Part shown: positions 7,166-14,965 of the stretch, one piece after another
How the letters are laid out: each line of letters starts with the position of its first letter
Numbering within the stretch: position 1 is the first letter of the stretch
NCBI GenBank assembly: GCA_964630265.1
Contig: CAZVRW010000002.1
Coordinates: forward strand, 24,164-88,163
Origin: CAZBWP01 sp964630265
GTDB taxonomy: Bacteria > Pseudomonadota > Alphaproteobacteria > Rhodospirillales > Defluviicoccaceae
Reading direction: 5' to 3'
Length of the DNA stretch: 64,000 nucleotides
The notes under the pieces: model-generated
Seen by the model: the letters and a program-made list of their open reading frames with translations, nothing else
Told to the model about the DNA's origin: nothing
The model's database searches: none
Made by a program: the position numbers and the translations under genes

Positions 7166-8089
7166 GCGCCGGGCCGCCGGGCTCGCTGCCCGGCGCCGGT
7201 CGGCGATCGCCAGAAGGTCCTCGACCTGACGCTCGATCTCGCCCCTGACCGCGCGATCGAGTCCATCCAGCCACGCCTTGGGAATTGACTTCGCCCCATA
7301 GGTGGCGCCGGCCAGCATGCCGGCAAGCGCGCCGGCCGTGTCGGCGTCGCCGCCGATATTCACGGTCTCGATGACGCAACTCCGCACCGAATCCGTCAGG
7401 AAGTAGACGTGCAACACCGTCTGGACGGTGTCGACGATGAAGGCGGAACAGTGTCCATTGAAGCGCTCGAAGCGAAACTCCGGATGGGCCGTGACGAACG
7501 CCTGTGCCTCGGCGCGGCATTCGCTGACGCCGCCGCCGGCCACCAACCGCTGGACCATCCGGCCGAGAGTCAACGTCGCCGCGTCCGAGAGCGGATGATT
7601 GTGGGTGATGTGACACTGTTCGACGGTCCACCGGCGAAATGCGGCGGCATCGTCCAGCGTTGCCAGCGCGACGGGCAGGTTGCGCATGCACGCCCCGTTG
7701 CCGGCGTCGCCGTCGTTGGGCGGGGTTGAGACAGTGCCATCTAAAATATAGCGGCGAATGCCGCGTCGGCAGGTGTTCCCGACGTCCGCCGGCACCCCCC
7801 GGAGCCACGCGGCGAAGGCTTCGCAGGTGGCGCGGGCGTCCCAGTCGCCCCGATCGATGATCGCGCGGCCGACACAGAGCGTCATCTCGGTATCGTCGGT
7901 GACCTGGCCGGGCCGCAGGTTGAGCCAGCCGCCGCCGACGATGCGGCAGTGCTTGCCATGCTTGGCGTTGATCTCGCCGGGCGTCATGAACTCGACGGTT
8001 GCGCCCAACGCGTCGCCGACGGCAAAGCCGAGGTAGGCGCCAAGGGCGCGATCGTGGCGGCCCGCACGATCCATTGCACAGTTCTCCAT
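7157..8089 (-). CDS. draG: DraG, ADP-ribosyl-[dinitrogenase reductase] hydrolase
   Basis: DraG removes ADP-ribose from the modified arginine of NifH and so reactivates nitrogenase. The 310-residue protein belongs to the ADP-ribosylglycohydrolase family. It has the N-terminal GFAVGDALGATVEFM, TDDTEMTL (first metal site) and the C-terminal NIGGDADTAGALAG (second metal site, Asp pair) that bind the two Mn or Mg ions. I start at the Met of MENCAMDRAGRHDRALGAY (8089); the next Met, 5 codons later, is also possible. It lies 10 bp after draT on the same strand, a draTG operon. The 3' end overlaps nifT by 9 bp. Confidence 0.96.
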   Translation of the reverse strand: MENCAMDRAGRHDRALGAYLGFAVGDALGATVEFMTPGEINAKHGKHCRIVGGGWLNLRPGQVTDDTEMTLCVGRAIIDRGDWDARATCEAFAAWLRGVPADVGNTCRRGIRRYILDGTVSTPPNDGDAGNGACMRNLPVALATLDDAAAFRRWTVEQCHITHNHPLSDAATLTLGRMVQRLVAGGGVSECRAEAQAFVTAHPEFRFERFNGHCSAFIVDTVQTVLHVYFLTDSVRSCVIETVNIGGDADTAGALAGMLAGATYGAKSIPKAWLDGLDRAVRGEIERQVEDLLAIADRRRAASPAARRSP

Positions 8090-8099
8090 GCGACCACTG

Positions 8100-8963
8100 T
8101 TAGAAATAAACCGCTCGAACCCGATAGTCGCCACCGATGACCAGGACTTCGCTTTCCCCCTTCAGGGTCTGGTCGTGGAGGAGGTCGTTGTAGAAGAAGA
8201 TCTTGGCCGTCGGGACGTCGGCTTCCAGGATCGTGTCGCCGAAGCAGCTGGCGACGTCACGTTGGCTCGTGAACGACATGAGGTTGTTCATGCGCAGCAC
8301 CACGGTGCGCCGATCCAGCCGGGCGACGATGGGGTGCTCGGCGAAGTCGTTGACGCCACGATACAGCCGCAGCGCCCTGACCTCGGGGCGGAAGCGGCCG
8401 AGAACCCACTGCGCGAACTCATAGATCAGATCGAGTTGGCTGAGAATCGCGTTGTTGTGAAATCGGCTGCCCATTTTCTCCTCGACGTAGCGCGACCAGG
8501 CCGGTGAGGCGAAGCGTTTGATCGGTTGCTTGTGAAAGGTGGGGAAGAGGCCGAAACGACTCTCCACCCATCCCTTGAGCACCGCGGCTTCGGCGCCGTT
8601 GCTGTCGAAGCTCCAACCGCGGAGCAGCCGGACGTAGCTGGACCGGTAGCGCCGCCGCCCGTCCTCTGTGCCAGCCGCCGGGCCGCGCTGTTCGGGGTGC
8701 AGGCCGAACACCACTTCCATGTAGGCGGTGAAGATGCCTGCCGCCGCGTCGGCGGTCTGCGCGTGCGTCAGCATCGCGAACAGGCCGTGGTTGGTCTCCC
8801 GCACACCGGCGAGACAGAGCGCCCGGCGGCTCTGGTTGAAAGCATCGCTCGCCAGAAGGCCGGTCGGCACACCGACGAAATTGGTGCTGTGACCGCGCGG
8901 CCAGGGGTCGTCGGGCGCATCGGGTGCATCGGGCAGATCGGCCTGGGGGAGCGGTGTCGTCAT
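8100..8963 (-). CDS. draT: DraT, NAD+-dinitrogen-reductase ADP-D-ribosyltransferase
   Basis: DraT inactivates nitrogenase by ADP-ribosylating NifH, here predicted at Arg102, in response to ammonium or loss of energy. The 287-residue protein shows the family signature GHSTNFVGVPTGLL at about 27-40, then YVRLLRGWSFDSNGAE, YRGVNDF, NNLMSFTS and a C-terminal EVLVIGGDYRVRAVYF. The ATG at 8963 has no recognisable ribosome site. The -12 element of its sigma-54 promoter ends only 17 bases before it, so the message should be almost leaderless. It is divergent from nifH and followed by draG. Confidence 0.96.
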   Translation of the reverse strand: MTTPLPQADLPDAPDAPDDPWPRGHSTNFVGVPTGLLASDAFNQSRRALCLAGVRETNHGLFAMLTHAQTADAAAGIFTAYMEVVFGLHPEQRGPAAGTEDGRRRYRSSYVRLLRGWSFDSNGAEAAVLKGWVESRFGLFPTFHKQPIKRFASPAWSRYVEEKMGSRFHNNAILSQLDLIYEFAQWVLGRFRPEVRALRLYRGVNDFAEHPIVARLDRRTVVLRMNNLMSFTSQRDVASCFGDTILEADVPTAKIFFYNDLLHDQTLKGESEVLVIGGDYRVRAVYF

Positions 8964-8979
8964 GGTCGCCAATCGTCAA

Positions 8980-8994
8980 GCAAACCCCGTGCCA
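8980..8994 (-). promoter_or_regulatory. sigma-54 (-24/-12) promoter for draT-draG
   Basis: On the minus strand the sequence is TGGCACGGGGTTTGC, a full match to TGGCACG-N4-TTGC. GG lies at 8993-8992 and GC at 8981-8980. The expected transcription start is near 8968, about five bases before the draT ATG. The shared NifA site at 9079-9094 lies about 93 bp upstream in this direction. Confidence 0.8.
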
Positions 8995-9078
8995 GTCGGT
9001 CAACATGCTGATGGAGCGCGCCTTGCCGGGGCGGGCGGGCGGTCGCGGCTGTGCCACCTCGAACACTTTGTCGCAGAT

Positions 9079-9094
9079 TGTCCGGTTCGCAACA
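9079..9094. promoter_or_regulatory. NifA upstream activator site between draT and nifH
   Basis: TGT-CCGGTTCGCA-ACA is a perfect TGT-N10-ACA site. It lies about 100 bp from the nifH -24 element and about 93 bp from the divergent draT -24 element. Because the motif is palindromic, one bound NifA could serve both promoters. Confidence 0.8.
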
Positions 9095-9133
9095 GAGCCG
9101 CCGGGCCGCCGGCCGGTCTCCGGAAGCGACCGC

Positions 9134-9146
9134 CAACGCCTTGATA
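9134..9146 (-). promoter_or_regulatory. IHF binding site between the NifA site and the nifH promoter
   Basis: CAA-CGCC-TTGATA is, on the minus strand, TATCAA-N4-TTG. This is a perfect match to the IHF consensus WATCAA-N4-TTR. It is centred about 50 bp upstream of the -24 element and between it and the NifA site, the classical position for the DNA bend at nifH promoters. Confidence 0.6.
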
Positions 9147-9186
9147 TTCAGTGACTTTGACGTGTCCGTTCGGCGGCCGAGCGTGG

Positions 9187-9204
9187 TTGGCATGAGCCTT
9201 GCAA
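9187..9204 (+). promoter_or_regulatory. sigma-54 (-24/-12) promoter for nifHDK
   Basis: GTTGGCATGAGCCTTGCA carries GG at 9189-9190 and GC at 9201-9202 (10-base gap), with the TTGC form of the -12 element. With the NifA site at 9079 and the IHF site at 9134 it forms a complete nifH-type control region. The 9105-9130 stretch shows nothing further. Confidence 0.9.
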
Positions 9205-9261
9205 AGCTCTGGCGTAGAGCGACCCAAGCTCAGCGATATGCCTTATGGAAAGGAGCACATG

Positions 9262-10167
9262 ATGAGCGGTCTCCGTCAGATTGCATTTTACGGCAAGGGA
9301 GGCATCGGCAAGTCGACGACGTCTCAGAACACCATCGCCGCCCTGGTCGAATTGAACCAGAAGGTGCTGATCGTCGGCTGCGACCCCAAGGCCGACTCCA
9401 CGCGGCTGATTCTCAACGCCAAGGCCCAGAAGACGGTGCTGCACATGGCGGCGGAAATGGGATCGGTCGAGGATCTGGAGTTGGACGACGTGGTCCGCGT
9501 CGGCTACGGCGGCGTCCGCTGCGTCGAGTCGGGTGGTCCCGAGCCGGGCGTCGGTTGCGCCGGCCGCGGCGTCATCACCTCCATCAACTTCTTGGAGGAG
9601 AACGGCGCCTACGAGGGCATGGACTACATCGTCTACGACGTTCTCGGAGACGTGGTCTGCGGCGGCTTCGCCATGCCGATCCGCGAGAACAAGGCGCAGG
9701 AAATCTACATCATCATGTCCGGCGAGATGATGGCGCTCTATGCCGCCAACAATATCTCGCGCGGCGTCCTGAAATACGCCAACACCGGCGGCGTCCGCCT
9801 CGGCGGCCTGATCTGCAACTCGCGCCAGACCGACCTGGAACTGGAACTGGCCGAAGCGATGGCGGCGAAGCTCGGCACCAAGCTGATTCACTTCGTTCCC
9901 CGCGACAACATCGTGCAGCACGCCGAGCTGCGGCGGAAGACGGTCATCGAATACGCGCCGGAGTCCAACCAGGCCGAAGAGTACCGCAAGCTGGCCAAGG
10001 CGATCCACGAGAACGAGGGCAAGGGCGTCATCCCGACCCCGATCACCATGGAAGAGCTTGAAGAGATGCTCATGGAGTTCGGCATCCTCAAGTCGGACGA
10101 GCAGATGATCGCCGAACTCGAGGCCAAGGAAGCCGCGGCGAAGGCCGCGCAGTTGGCGTCGGCCTGA
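9262..10167 (+). CDS. nifH: NifH, dinitrogenase reductase (Fe protein)
   Basis: NifH passes electrons from its [4Fe-4S] cluster to the MoFe protein with ATP hydrolysis. The 301-residue product has P-loop GKGGIGKS (11-18), cluster ligands Cys99 and Cys133, switch segment DVLGDVVCGGF, and Arg102 in GCAGRGVIT, the target of DraT. The ATG at 9262 is preferred because AAAGGAG lies 6 bases before it; the ATG one codon earlier is only 3 bases from it. First gene of nifHDK. An imperfect stem-loop follows it, as is common between nifH and nifD. Confidence 0.99.
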   Translation: MSGLRQIAFYGKGGIGKSTTSQNTIAALVELNQKVLIVGCDPKADSTRLILNAKAQKTVLHMAAEMGSVEDLELDDVVRVGYGGVRCVESGGPEPGVGCAGRGVITSINFLEENGAYEGMDYIVYDVLGDVVCGGFAMPIRENKAQEIYIIMSGEMMALYAANNISRGVLKYANTGGVRLGGLICNSRQTDLELELAEAMAAKLGTKLIHFVPRDNIVQHAELRRKTVIEYAPESNQAEEYRKLAKAIHENEGKGVIPTPITMEELEEMLMEFGILKSDEQMIAELEAKEAAAKAAQLASA

Positions 10168-10205
10168 CACGTCACGACAGGACAACATCGGCGCCCGGTG
10201 GCTCC

Positions 10206-10246
10206 GGGGACCGTCCGAGCGCGCGCGAGCCGCCTGGACCGGCCCC
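10206..10246 (+). other. imperfect stem-loop in the nifH-nifD gap
   Basis: GGGGACCGTCC (10206-10216) pairs with GGACCGGCCCC (10236-10246) with two mismatches across a 19-base GC-rich loop. Such hairpins in the nifH-nifD gap are thought to stabilise nifH mRNA or lower read-through, giving more NifH than NifDK. The 104-bp gap contains nothing else I recognise apart from the AGGAGG site of nifD. Confidence 0.4.
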
Positions 10247-10271
10247 GACCACCCTGGCGCAGGAGGGCAAG

Positions 10272-11723
10272 ATGAGCCTCGACTATTCGAACGACCGGGA
10301 TTTCCACGCACAGGTCATCGCCGACGTGCTGGAGTCCTATCCGGACAAGCTGCGCAAGCGGCGCGCCAAGCACATCAACGTCGCCTCCGAGGGCGAGTCC
10401 GATTGCGGCGTCAAGTCCAACATCAAGTCGGCGCCCGGCGTGATGACCGTGCGCGGCTGCGCCTACGCCGGATCGAAGGGTGTGGTCTGGGGGCCGGTCA
10501 AGGACATGGTCCACATCTCCCACGGTCCCGTCGGCTGCGGCCAGTATTCGTGGTCGCAGCGCCGCAACTACTACGTCGGTGAGACCGGCATCGACACATT
10601 CGGGACGATGCAGTTCACCTCCGATTTCCAGGAGCGGGACATCGTCTTCGGCGGCGACAAGAAGCTGCGCGAGATCATCGACGAGATCGAAACCCTGTTC
10701 CCGTTGGCCAAGGGCGTCAGTGTCCAGTCCGAGTGCCCGGTGGGGTTGATCGGCGACGACATCGAGGCCGTCGCCCGCGACAAGTCCAAGGATATCGGCA
10801 AGCCGGTGGTACCGGTGCGTTGCGAGGGCTTCCGCGGCGTCTCCCAGTCGCTCGGCCATCACATCGCCAACGACACCATCCGCGACTGGGTGATGGAGCG
10901 CCCCGGTGCCGCGTCGGCGTTCGAGCCCGGGCCCTACGACGTCGCCATCATCGGCGACTATAACATCGGCGGCGACGCCTGGGCGTCACGCAAGATCCTG
11001 GAAGAGATGGGCCTGCGGGTGATCGCGCAGTGGACCGGCGACTGCACGTTATCGGAACTCGAACAGGCGCCCAAGGGCAAGCTCAACCTGATCCATTGCT
11101 ATCGCTCGATGAACTACATCTCCCGGCACATGGAAGAGCACTACGGCACGCCGTGGTTCGAGTTCAACTTCTTCGGCCCCTCGAAGATCGAGACGTCGAT
11201 CCGGGCGATCGCCGACGTCTTCGACGATATGATCAAGGAGAAGGCCGAGGCGGTGATCGCCAAGTATCGGCCGCTGGCGGACAAGGTGATCGAGACCTAT
11301 CGCCCCCGCCTCGAAGGCAAGAAGGTGATGCTCTACGTCGGCGGCTTGCGGCCGCGCCACATGGTCAGCGCCTACGAGGACCTGGGCATGGAGATCGTCG
11401 GCGCCGGCTACGAATTCGCCCACAAGGACGACTACCAGCGGACCATGGCCCACGTGAAGGACGGCACCCTGATCTTCGATGACGCGACCGGCTATGAACT
11501 GGAGAAGTTCATCGAACGCATCCGCCCGGATCTCGTCGGCTCCGGTATCAAGGAGAAGTATCCGATCCAGAAGATGGGCGTGCCGTTCCGTCAGGTTCAT
11601 TCCTGGGACTATTCGGGCCCCTATCACGGCTACGACGGCTTCGCGATCTTCGCGCGCGACATGGATATGGCCGTCAACAACCCGGTGTGGGGACTGTTCA
11701 AGGCACCGTGGGGGCGAGGCTGA
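10272..11723 (+). CDS. nifD: NifD, MoFe protein alpha subunit
   Basis: NifD forms the alpha2beta2 dinitrogenase with NifK and holds FeMo-co. The 483-residue protein has P-cluster ligands Cys63 (RGCAYAG), Cys89 (GPVGCGQY) and Cys155 (SECPVG). The FeMo-co ligands are Cys276 (IHCYRSMNYISRH) and His443 (RQVHSWDYSGPYHG). The segment SKGVVWGP keeps the valine of the substrate channel (alpha-70). An AGGAGG site sits 4 bases before the ATG. Length and motifs are normal, and no interruption is seen. Confidence 0.99.
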   Translation: MSLDYSNDRDFHAQVIADVLESYPDKLRKRRAKHINVASEGESDCGVKSNIKSAPGVMTVRGCAYAGSKGVVWGPVKDMVHISHGPVGCGQYSWSQRRNYYVGETGIDTFGTMQFTSDFQERDIVFGGDKKLREIIDEIETLFPLAKGVSVQSECPVGLIGDDIEAVARDKSKDIGKPVVPVRCEGFRGVSQSLGHHIANDTIRDWVMERPGAASAFEPGPYDVAIIGDYNIGGDAWASRKILEEMGLRVIAQWTGDCTLSELEQAPKGKLNLIHCYRSMNYISRHMEEHYGTPWFEFNFFGPSKIETSIRAIADVFDDMIKEKAEAVIAKYRPLADKVIETYRPRLEGKKVMLYVGGLRPRHMVSAYEDLGMEIVGAGYEFAHKDDYQRTMAHVKDGTLIFDDATGYELEKFIERIRPDLVGSGIKEKYPIQKMGVPFRQVHSWDYSGPYHGYDGFAIFARDMDMAVNNPVWGLFKAPWGRG

Positions 11724-11768
11724 GGCCTCCCCCGTTCGTGCCAACGCCGCGCTTCGAGGAGATTGGGC

Positions 11769-13307
11769 ATGCCCCAGAACGTTGAAAAGATCCGCGATCA
11801 CGCCACGCTGTTTCGCGAGCCTGAATACAAGGAAATGCTGCGCAACAAGCGGGAGTCGTTCGAATGTCCGCCCCCCGACGATCGGGTGCAGGAGGTCAGT
11901 GAGTGGACGAAGTCCGAAGAGTACCGGGAAAAGAATTTCGCCCGCAAGAGTCTGACCATCAATCCGGCGAAGGCCTGCCAGCCGCTCGGCGCGGTGTTCT
12001 GCGCCAGCGGCTTCGAGGGCACGCTGTCCTTCGTGCATGGTTCGCAGGGCTGCGTCGCCTACTATCGCTCGCACCTGTCGCGGCACTTCAAGGAGCCGGC
12101 GTCGGCCGTGTCGTCGTCGATGACCGAGGACGCCGCGGTGTTCGGCGGCCTCAACAACATGATCGAGGGCCTGGCCAACGCACACGCCCTCTACAAGCCG
12201 AAGATGATCGCCATCTCGACCACCTGTATGGCGGAGGTGATCGGCGACGACCTGCATGCCTTCGTCGGCAACGCCCGCGAACAGGGCTCGGTGCCTGAAG
12301 GTTTCCCCGTGCCGTTCGCCCACACGCCGGCGTTCCAGGGCAGCCATGTCAACGGCTACGACAACATGCTGGCCGGCATCCTCTCGTACTTCTGGGAGGG
12401 TAAGGAGCCGACGCCGGGCGAGTCGATCAACATCATCCCCGGTTTCGACGGCTACTGCGTCGGCAACAATCGCGAATTGAAGCGCGTCCTCGATCTGATG
12501 GAGATCGACTACACGATCCTCTCGGATCCGTCGGACGTCTATGACACGCCGAGCGACGGCGAGTTCCGCATGTACGATGGCGGGACGACACTGGACGAGG
12601 TGCAGAACGCCCTGAATGCCAAGGCGACGATTTCGCTGCAGGAATACTGCAGCAAGAAGTCGCTGGTCATGGCCAAGGAGAAGGGGCAGGAGACGGCAAG
12701 CTTCCACTACCCGATGGGGGTGCAGGCGACCGACGAGCTGTTGGGTTCGTTGTCCGAGCTGTCGGGCAAGCCGATCCCCGAAGCGCTGTTGCTGGAACGC
12801 GGTCGGCTGGTGGACGCCCTCGCCGACTCCATGACGGTCGTGCACGGGCGCAGCTTCGCCGTCTTCGGCGACCCGGACTTCGTCTACAGCATGTGCCGCT
12901 TCCTGATGGAGATGGGGGCCGAACCGCGCCACGCCCTCGCCACCAACGGCACCAAGCCGTGGGCCAAGCAGATGAAGACCCTGCTCGACAGCTCGCCCTA
13001 TGGGCGGAACTGCGAGGTCTGGCCCGGGGCCGATCTGTGGCACATGCGCTCGCTTCTGCACACGGCACCGGCCGATTTCCTGATCGGCAGCAGTTACGGC
13101 AAGTACCTGGAGCGTGACACGGGAACGCCGCTGATCCGTCTCGGCTTCCCGATCTTCGATCGCCATCACCACCACCGCTTTCCGACCTGGGGGTATGCCG
13201 GCGGCCTCACGGTCCTGGTCCGCATCCTCGATGCGATCCTCGACCGCCTCGACGAAGACACCGATGCGCCGGGCGTGGACGGCGTGAGTTTCGACCTGAC
13301 ACGCTAG
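11769..13307 (+). CDS. nifK: NifK, MoFe protein beta subunit
   Basis: The 512-residue beta subunit provides P-cluster ligands Cys70 (KACQPLG), Cys95 (GSQGCVAYYRSH) and Cys153 (STTCMAEVIGDD). The C-terminal GFPIFDRHHHHRFPTWGYAG is the family signature. The ATG at 11769 follows AGGAG; an in-frame TTG two codons earlier is unlikely. It is the third gene of nifHDK. Its TAG stop is the first base triplet of a long hairpin (13305-13356), so the 3' end of the transcript is folded immediately at the stop codon. Confidence 0.99.
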   Translation: MPQNVEKIRDHATLFREPEYKEMLRNKRESFECPPPDDRVQEVSEWTKSEEYREKNFARKSLTINPAKACQPLGAVFCASGFEGTLSFVHGSQGCVAYYRSHLSRHFKEPASAVSSSMTEDAAVFGGLNNMIEGLANAHALYKPKMIAISTTCMAEVIGDDLHAFVGNAREQGSVPEGFPVPFAHTPAFQGSHVNGYDNMLAGILSYFWEGKEPTPGESINIIPGFDGYCVGNNRELKRVLDLMEIDYTILSDPSDVYDTPSDGEFRMYDGGTTLDEVQNALNAKATISLQEYCSKKSLVMAKEKGQETASFHYPMGVQATDELLGSLSELSGKPIPEALLLERGRLVDALADSMTVVHGRSFAVFGDPDFVYSMCRFLMEMGAEPRHALATNGTKPWAKQMKTLLDSSPYGRNCEVWPGADLWHMRSLLHTAPADFLIGSSYGKYLERDTGTPLIRLGFPIFDRHHHHRFPTWGYAGGLTVLVRILDAILDRLDEDTDAPGVDGVSFDLTR

Positions 13308-13356
13308 TGCACAGACCCATTCAAATGACCCATTTGAACGGGCCAGATGTGCACTA
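13305..13356 (+). repeat. nested palindromic hairpin starting on the nifK stop codon
   Basis: Outer arms TAGTGCACA (13305-13313) and TGTGCACTA (13348-13356) are a perfect 9-bp inverted repeat. Inside them, CCCATTCAAATG pairs with CATTTGAACGGG with one mismatch and a 3-base loop. No T-run follows. It could reduce read-through from nifHDK into nifEN, protect the 3' end of nifHDK mRNA, or be a small palindromic repeat element. Confidence 0.7.
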
Positions 13357-13370
13357 GAAACAAAAGGTTT

Positions 13371-13515
13371 CGTGCAGCGACCGTGAATTCTCTGAATGCA
13401 CCGCTGCACGAGAACACCCGATCTGGCGCTTGCGTCCCAGGCGTCAGATCGGTCGACCCACGTGGCGATCGATCGGGTGGTGCGGTTCAGCCAACGGGTG
13501 CGTCTCATCCGTTGG
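13371..13515 (+). repeat. three further hairpins in the nifK-nifE gap
   Basis: Perfect or near-perfect stems follow one another. CGTGCAGCG / CGCTGCACG lies at 13371-13379 and 13402-13410 (9 bp). CCGATCTGGCGC / GCGTCAGATCGG lies at 13418-13429 and 13441-13452 (12 bp, one G-T). CCAACGG / CCGTTGG lies at 13491-13497 and 13509-13515 (7 bp). With the hairpin at 13305 this makes four in 211 bp. No sigma-54 promoter is found in this gap, so nifEN probably depends on nifHDK transcription or an unrecognised promoter. Confidence 0.6.
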
Positions 13516-13579
13516 TATCCAACCACCAGCGGGACCGCGGGTGGCGCCGTGCGCCGCCGTCCGGCCGAGGGAGGGAGAG

Positions 13580-14965
13580 ATGCTGAAGCGCAGGATGGCC
13601 GAAGCGTTCAACGAACCCGAGTGCGCGGCCAATCGCGCGAAGACCGACAGCGACCGCCGCAAGGGCTGCGCCAGCAGCCTGAAGCCGGGTGCGGCGGCGG
13701 GCGGCTGTGCCTTCGACGGCGCCAAGATCGCCTTGCAGCCGATCTCCGACGCCGCCCATTTGGTGCACGGCCCCATCGCCTGCGAGGGCAACAGTTGGGA
13801 CAGCCGGCACACCCTGTCCAGCGGTCCGACCCTCTACCGCACCGGCTTCACCACCGATCTCACGGAACTGGACATCATCCAGGGCGGCGAGAAGCGGCTC
13901 TATCGGGCGATCAAGGAGATCGCCGAGCAGCGGCGGCCGGCGGCGATCTTCGTCTACGTCACCTGCGTGCCGGCGCTGATCGGCGACGACGTCGATGCGG
14001 TCTGCACCGCGGCGCGCGAGCGGCTCGGCCTGCCGGTGATTCCCGTCAACGCCCCCGGGTTCGCCGGCTCGAAGAGCCTCGGCAACAAGCTGGCCGGGCA
14101 GACGCTGATGGAGCACGTGGTCGGCACCCGCGAGCCGGAGCGGACGACCCCGACGGACATCAACATCATCGGCGAATACAACGTCGCCGGCGAAATGTGG
14201 CAGGTGTTGCCCCTGTTCGAACGGCTCGGCGTCCGCATTCTCGCCTCGATCACCGGCGACGCCCGCTATCACGAGGTCGCCTGCGCGCACCGGGCGCGGC
14301 TCAACATGGTCGTCTGCTCGCAGGCCATGGTCGCCTTCGCGCGGGCCCTGCGCGAGCGCTATGGCATCCCCTATTTCGAGGGCTCGTTCTACGGCATCGG
14401 CGAGACCTCGAGCGCCCTCCGGCAGGTCGCCCGGATGCTGGTGGAGCGGGGCGCGCCGGCCGATCTGGCCGACCGCACGGACGCCCTGATCGCCACCGAG
14501 GAATCCGCGGCGCGCGCCCGCATCGCCCCGCACCGTGCCCGCCTGGCCGGCAAGCGGGTGCTGCTTTACACCGGCGGCGTCAAGTCCTGGTCGATGATCG
14601 CGGCGTTGCAGGAATTGGGGATGGAGGTTGTCGGCACGTCGGTGCGCAAGTCCACCGATGACGACAAAGCGCGCATCCAGGAGCTGATGGGCGAGGACGC
14701 CCGGACCTTCGGCCAGATCCCGGCGCGCGACCTCTACGGCACGCTGAAACGCGGCGAGGCGGACATTCTGCTCTCGGGCGGCCGCACCCAGTTCGTCGCG
14801 CTGAAGACCTACACGCCGTGGCTCGACATCAACCAGGAACGCCATCACGCCTACGCCGGCTATGACGGCATGGTCGAGCTCGCCCGGCGGCTCGACGCCA
14901 CCATCCACCACCCGGTCTGGCGCGCGGTACGGCAGCCGGCGCCCTGGGATGGGCCAGTCGGATGA
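13580..14965 (+). CDS. nifE: NifE, FeMo-co assembly scaffold alpha-type subunit
   Basis: NifE is the NifD paralogue of the NifEN scaffold on which the NifB product is matured to FeMo-co. The 461-residue protein has cysteines in KGCASSLKPG, the AHLVHGPIACEGNSWDSRH segment, VYVTCVPALIGDDV and a C-terminal DINQERHHAYAGYDG that replaces the NifD His loop. The start at 13580 follows GAGGGAGGGAGAG; upstream in-frame codons would translate the hairpin region. Its stop overlaps the ATG of nifN by 4 bases, indicating translational coupling and stoichiometric NifEN. Confidence 0.97.
   Translation: MLKRRMAEAFNEPECAANRAKTDSDRRKGCASSLKPGAAAGGCAFDGAKIALQPISDAAHLVHGPIACEGNSWDSRHTLSSGPTLYRTGFTTDLTELDIIQGGEKRLYRAIKEIAEQRRPAAIFVYVTCVPALIGDDVDAVCTAARERLGLPVIPVNAPGFAGSKSLGNKLAGQTLMEHVVGTREPERTTPTDINIIGEYNVAGEMWQVLPLFERLGVRILASITGDARYHEVACAHRARLNMVVCSQAMVAFARALRERYGIPYFEGSFYGIGETSSALRQVARMLVERGAPADLADRTDALIATEESAARARIAPHRARLAGKRVLLYTGGVKSWSMIAALQELGMEVVGTSVRKSTDDDKARIQELMGEDARTFGQIPARDLYGTLKRGEADILLSGGRTQFVALKTYTPWLDINQERHHAYAGYDGMVELARRLDATIHHPVWRAVRQPAPWDGPVG

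Noticed and set aside
13430..13579. A 50-residue N-terminal extension of NifE
   Set aside because: It would translate the hairpin-rich gap and has no family similarity; the ATG at 13580 has a strong ribosome site.
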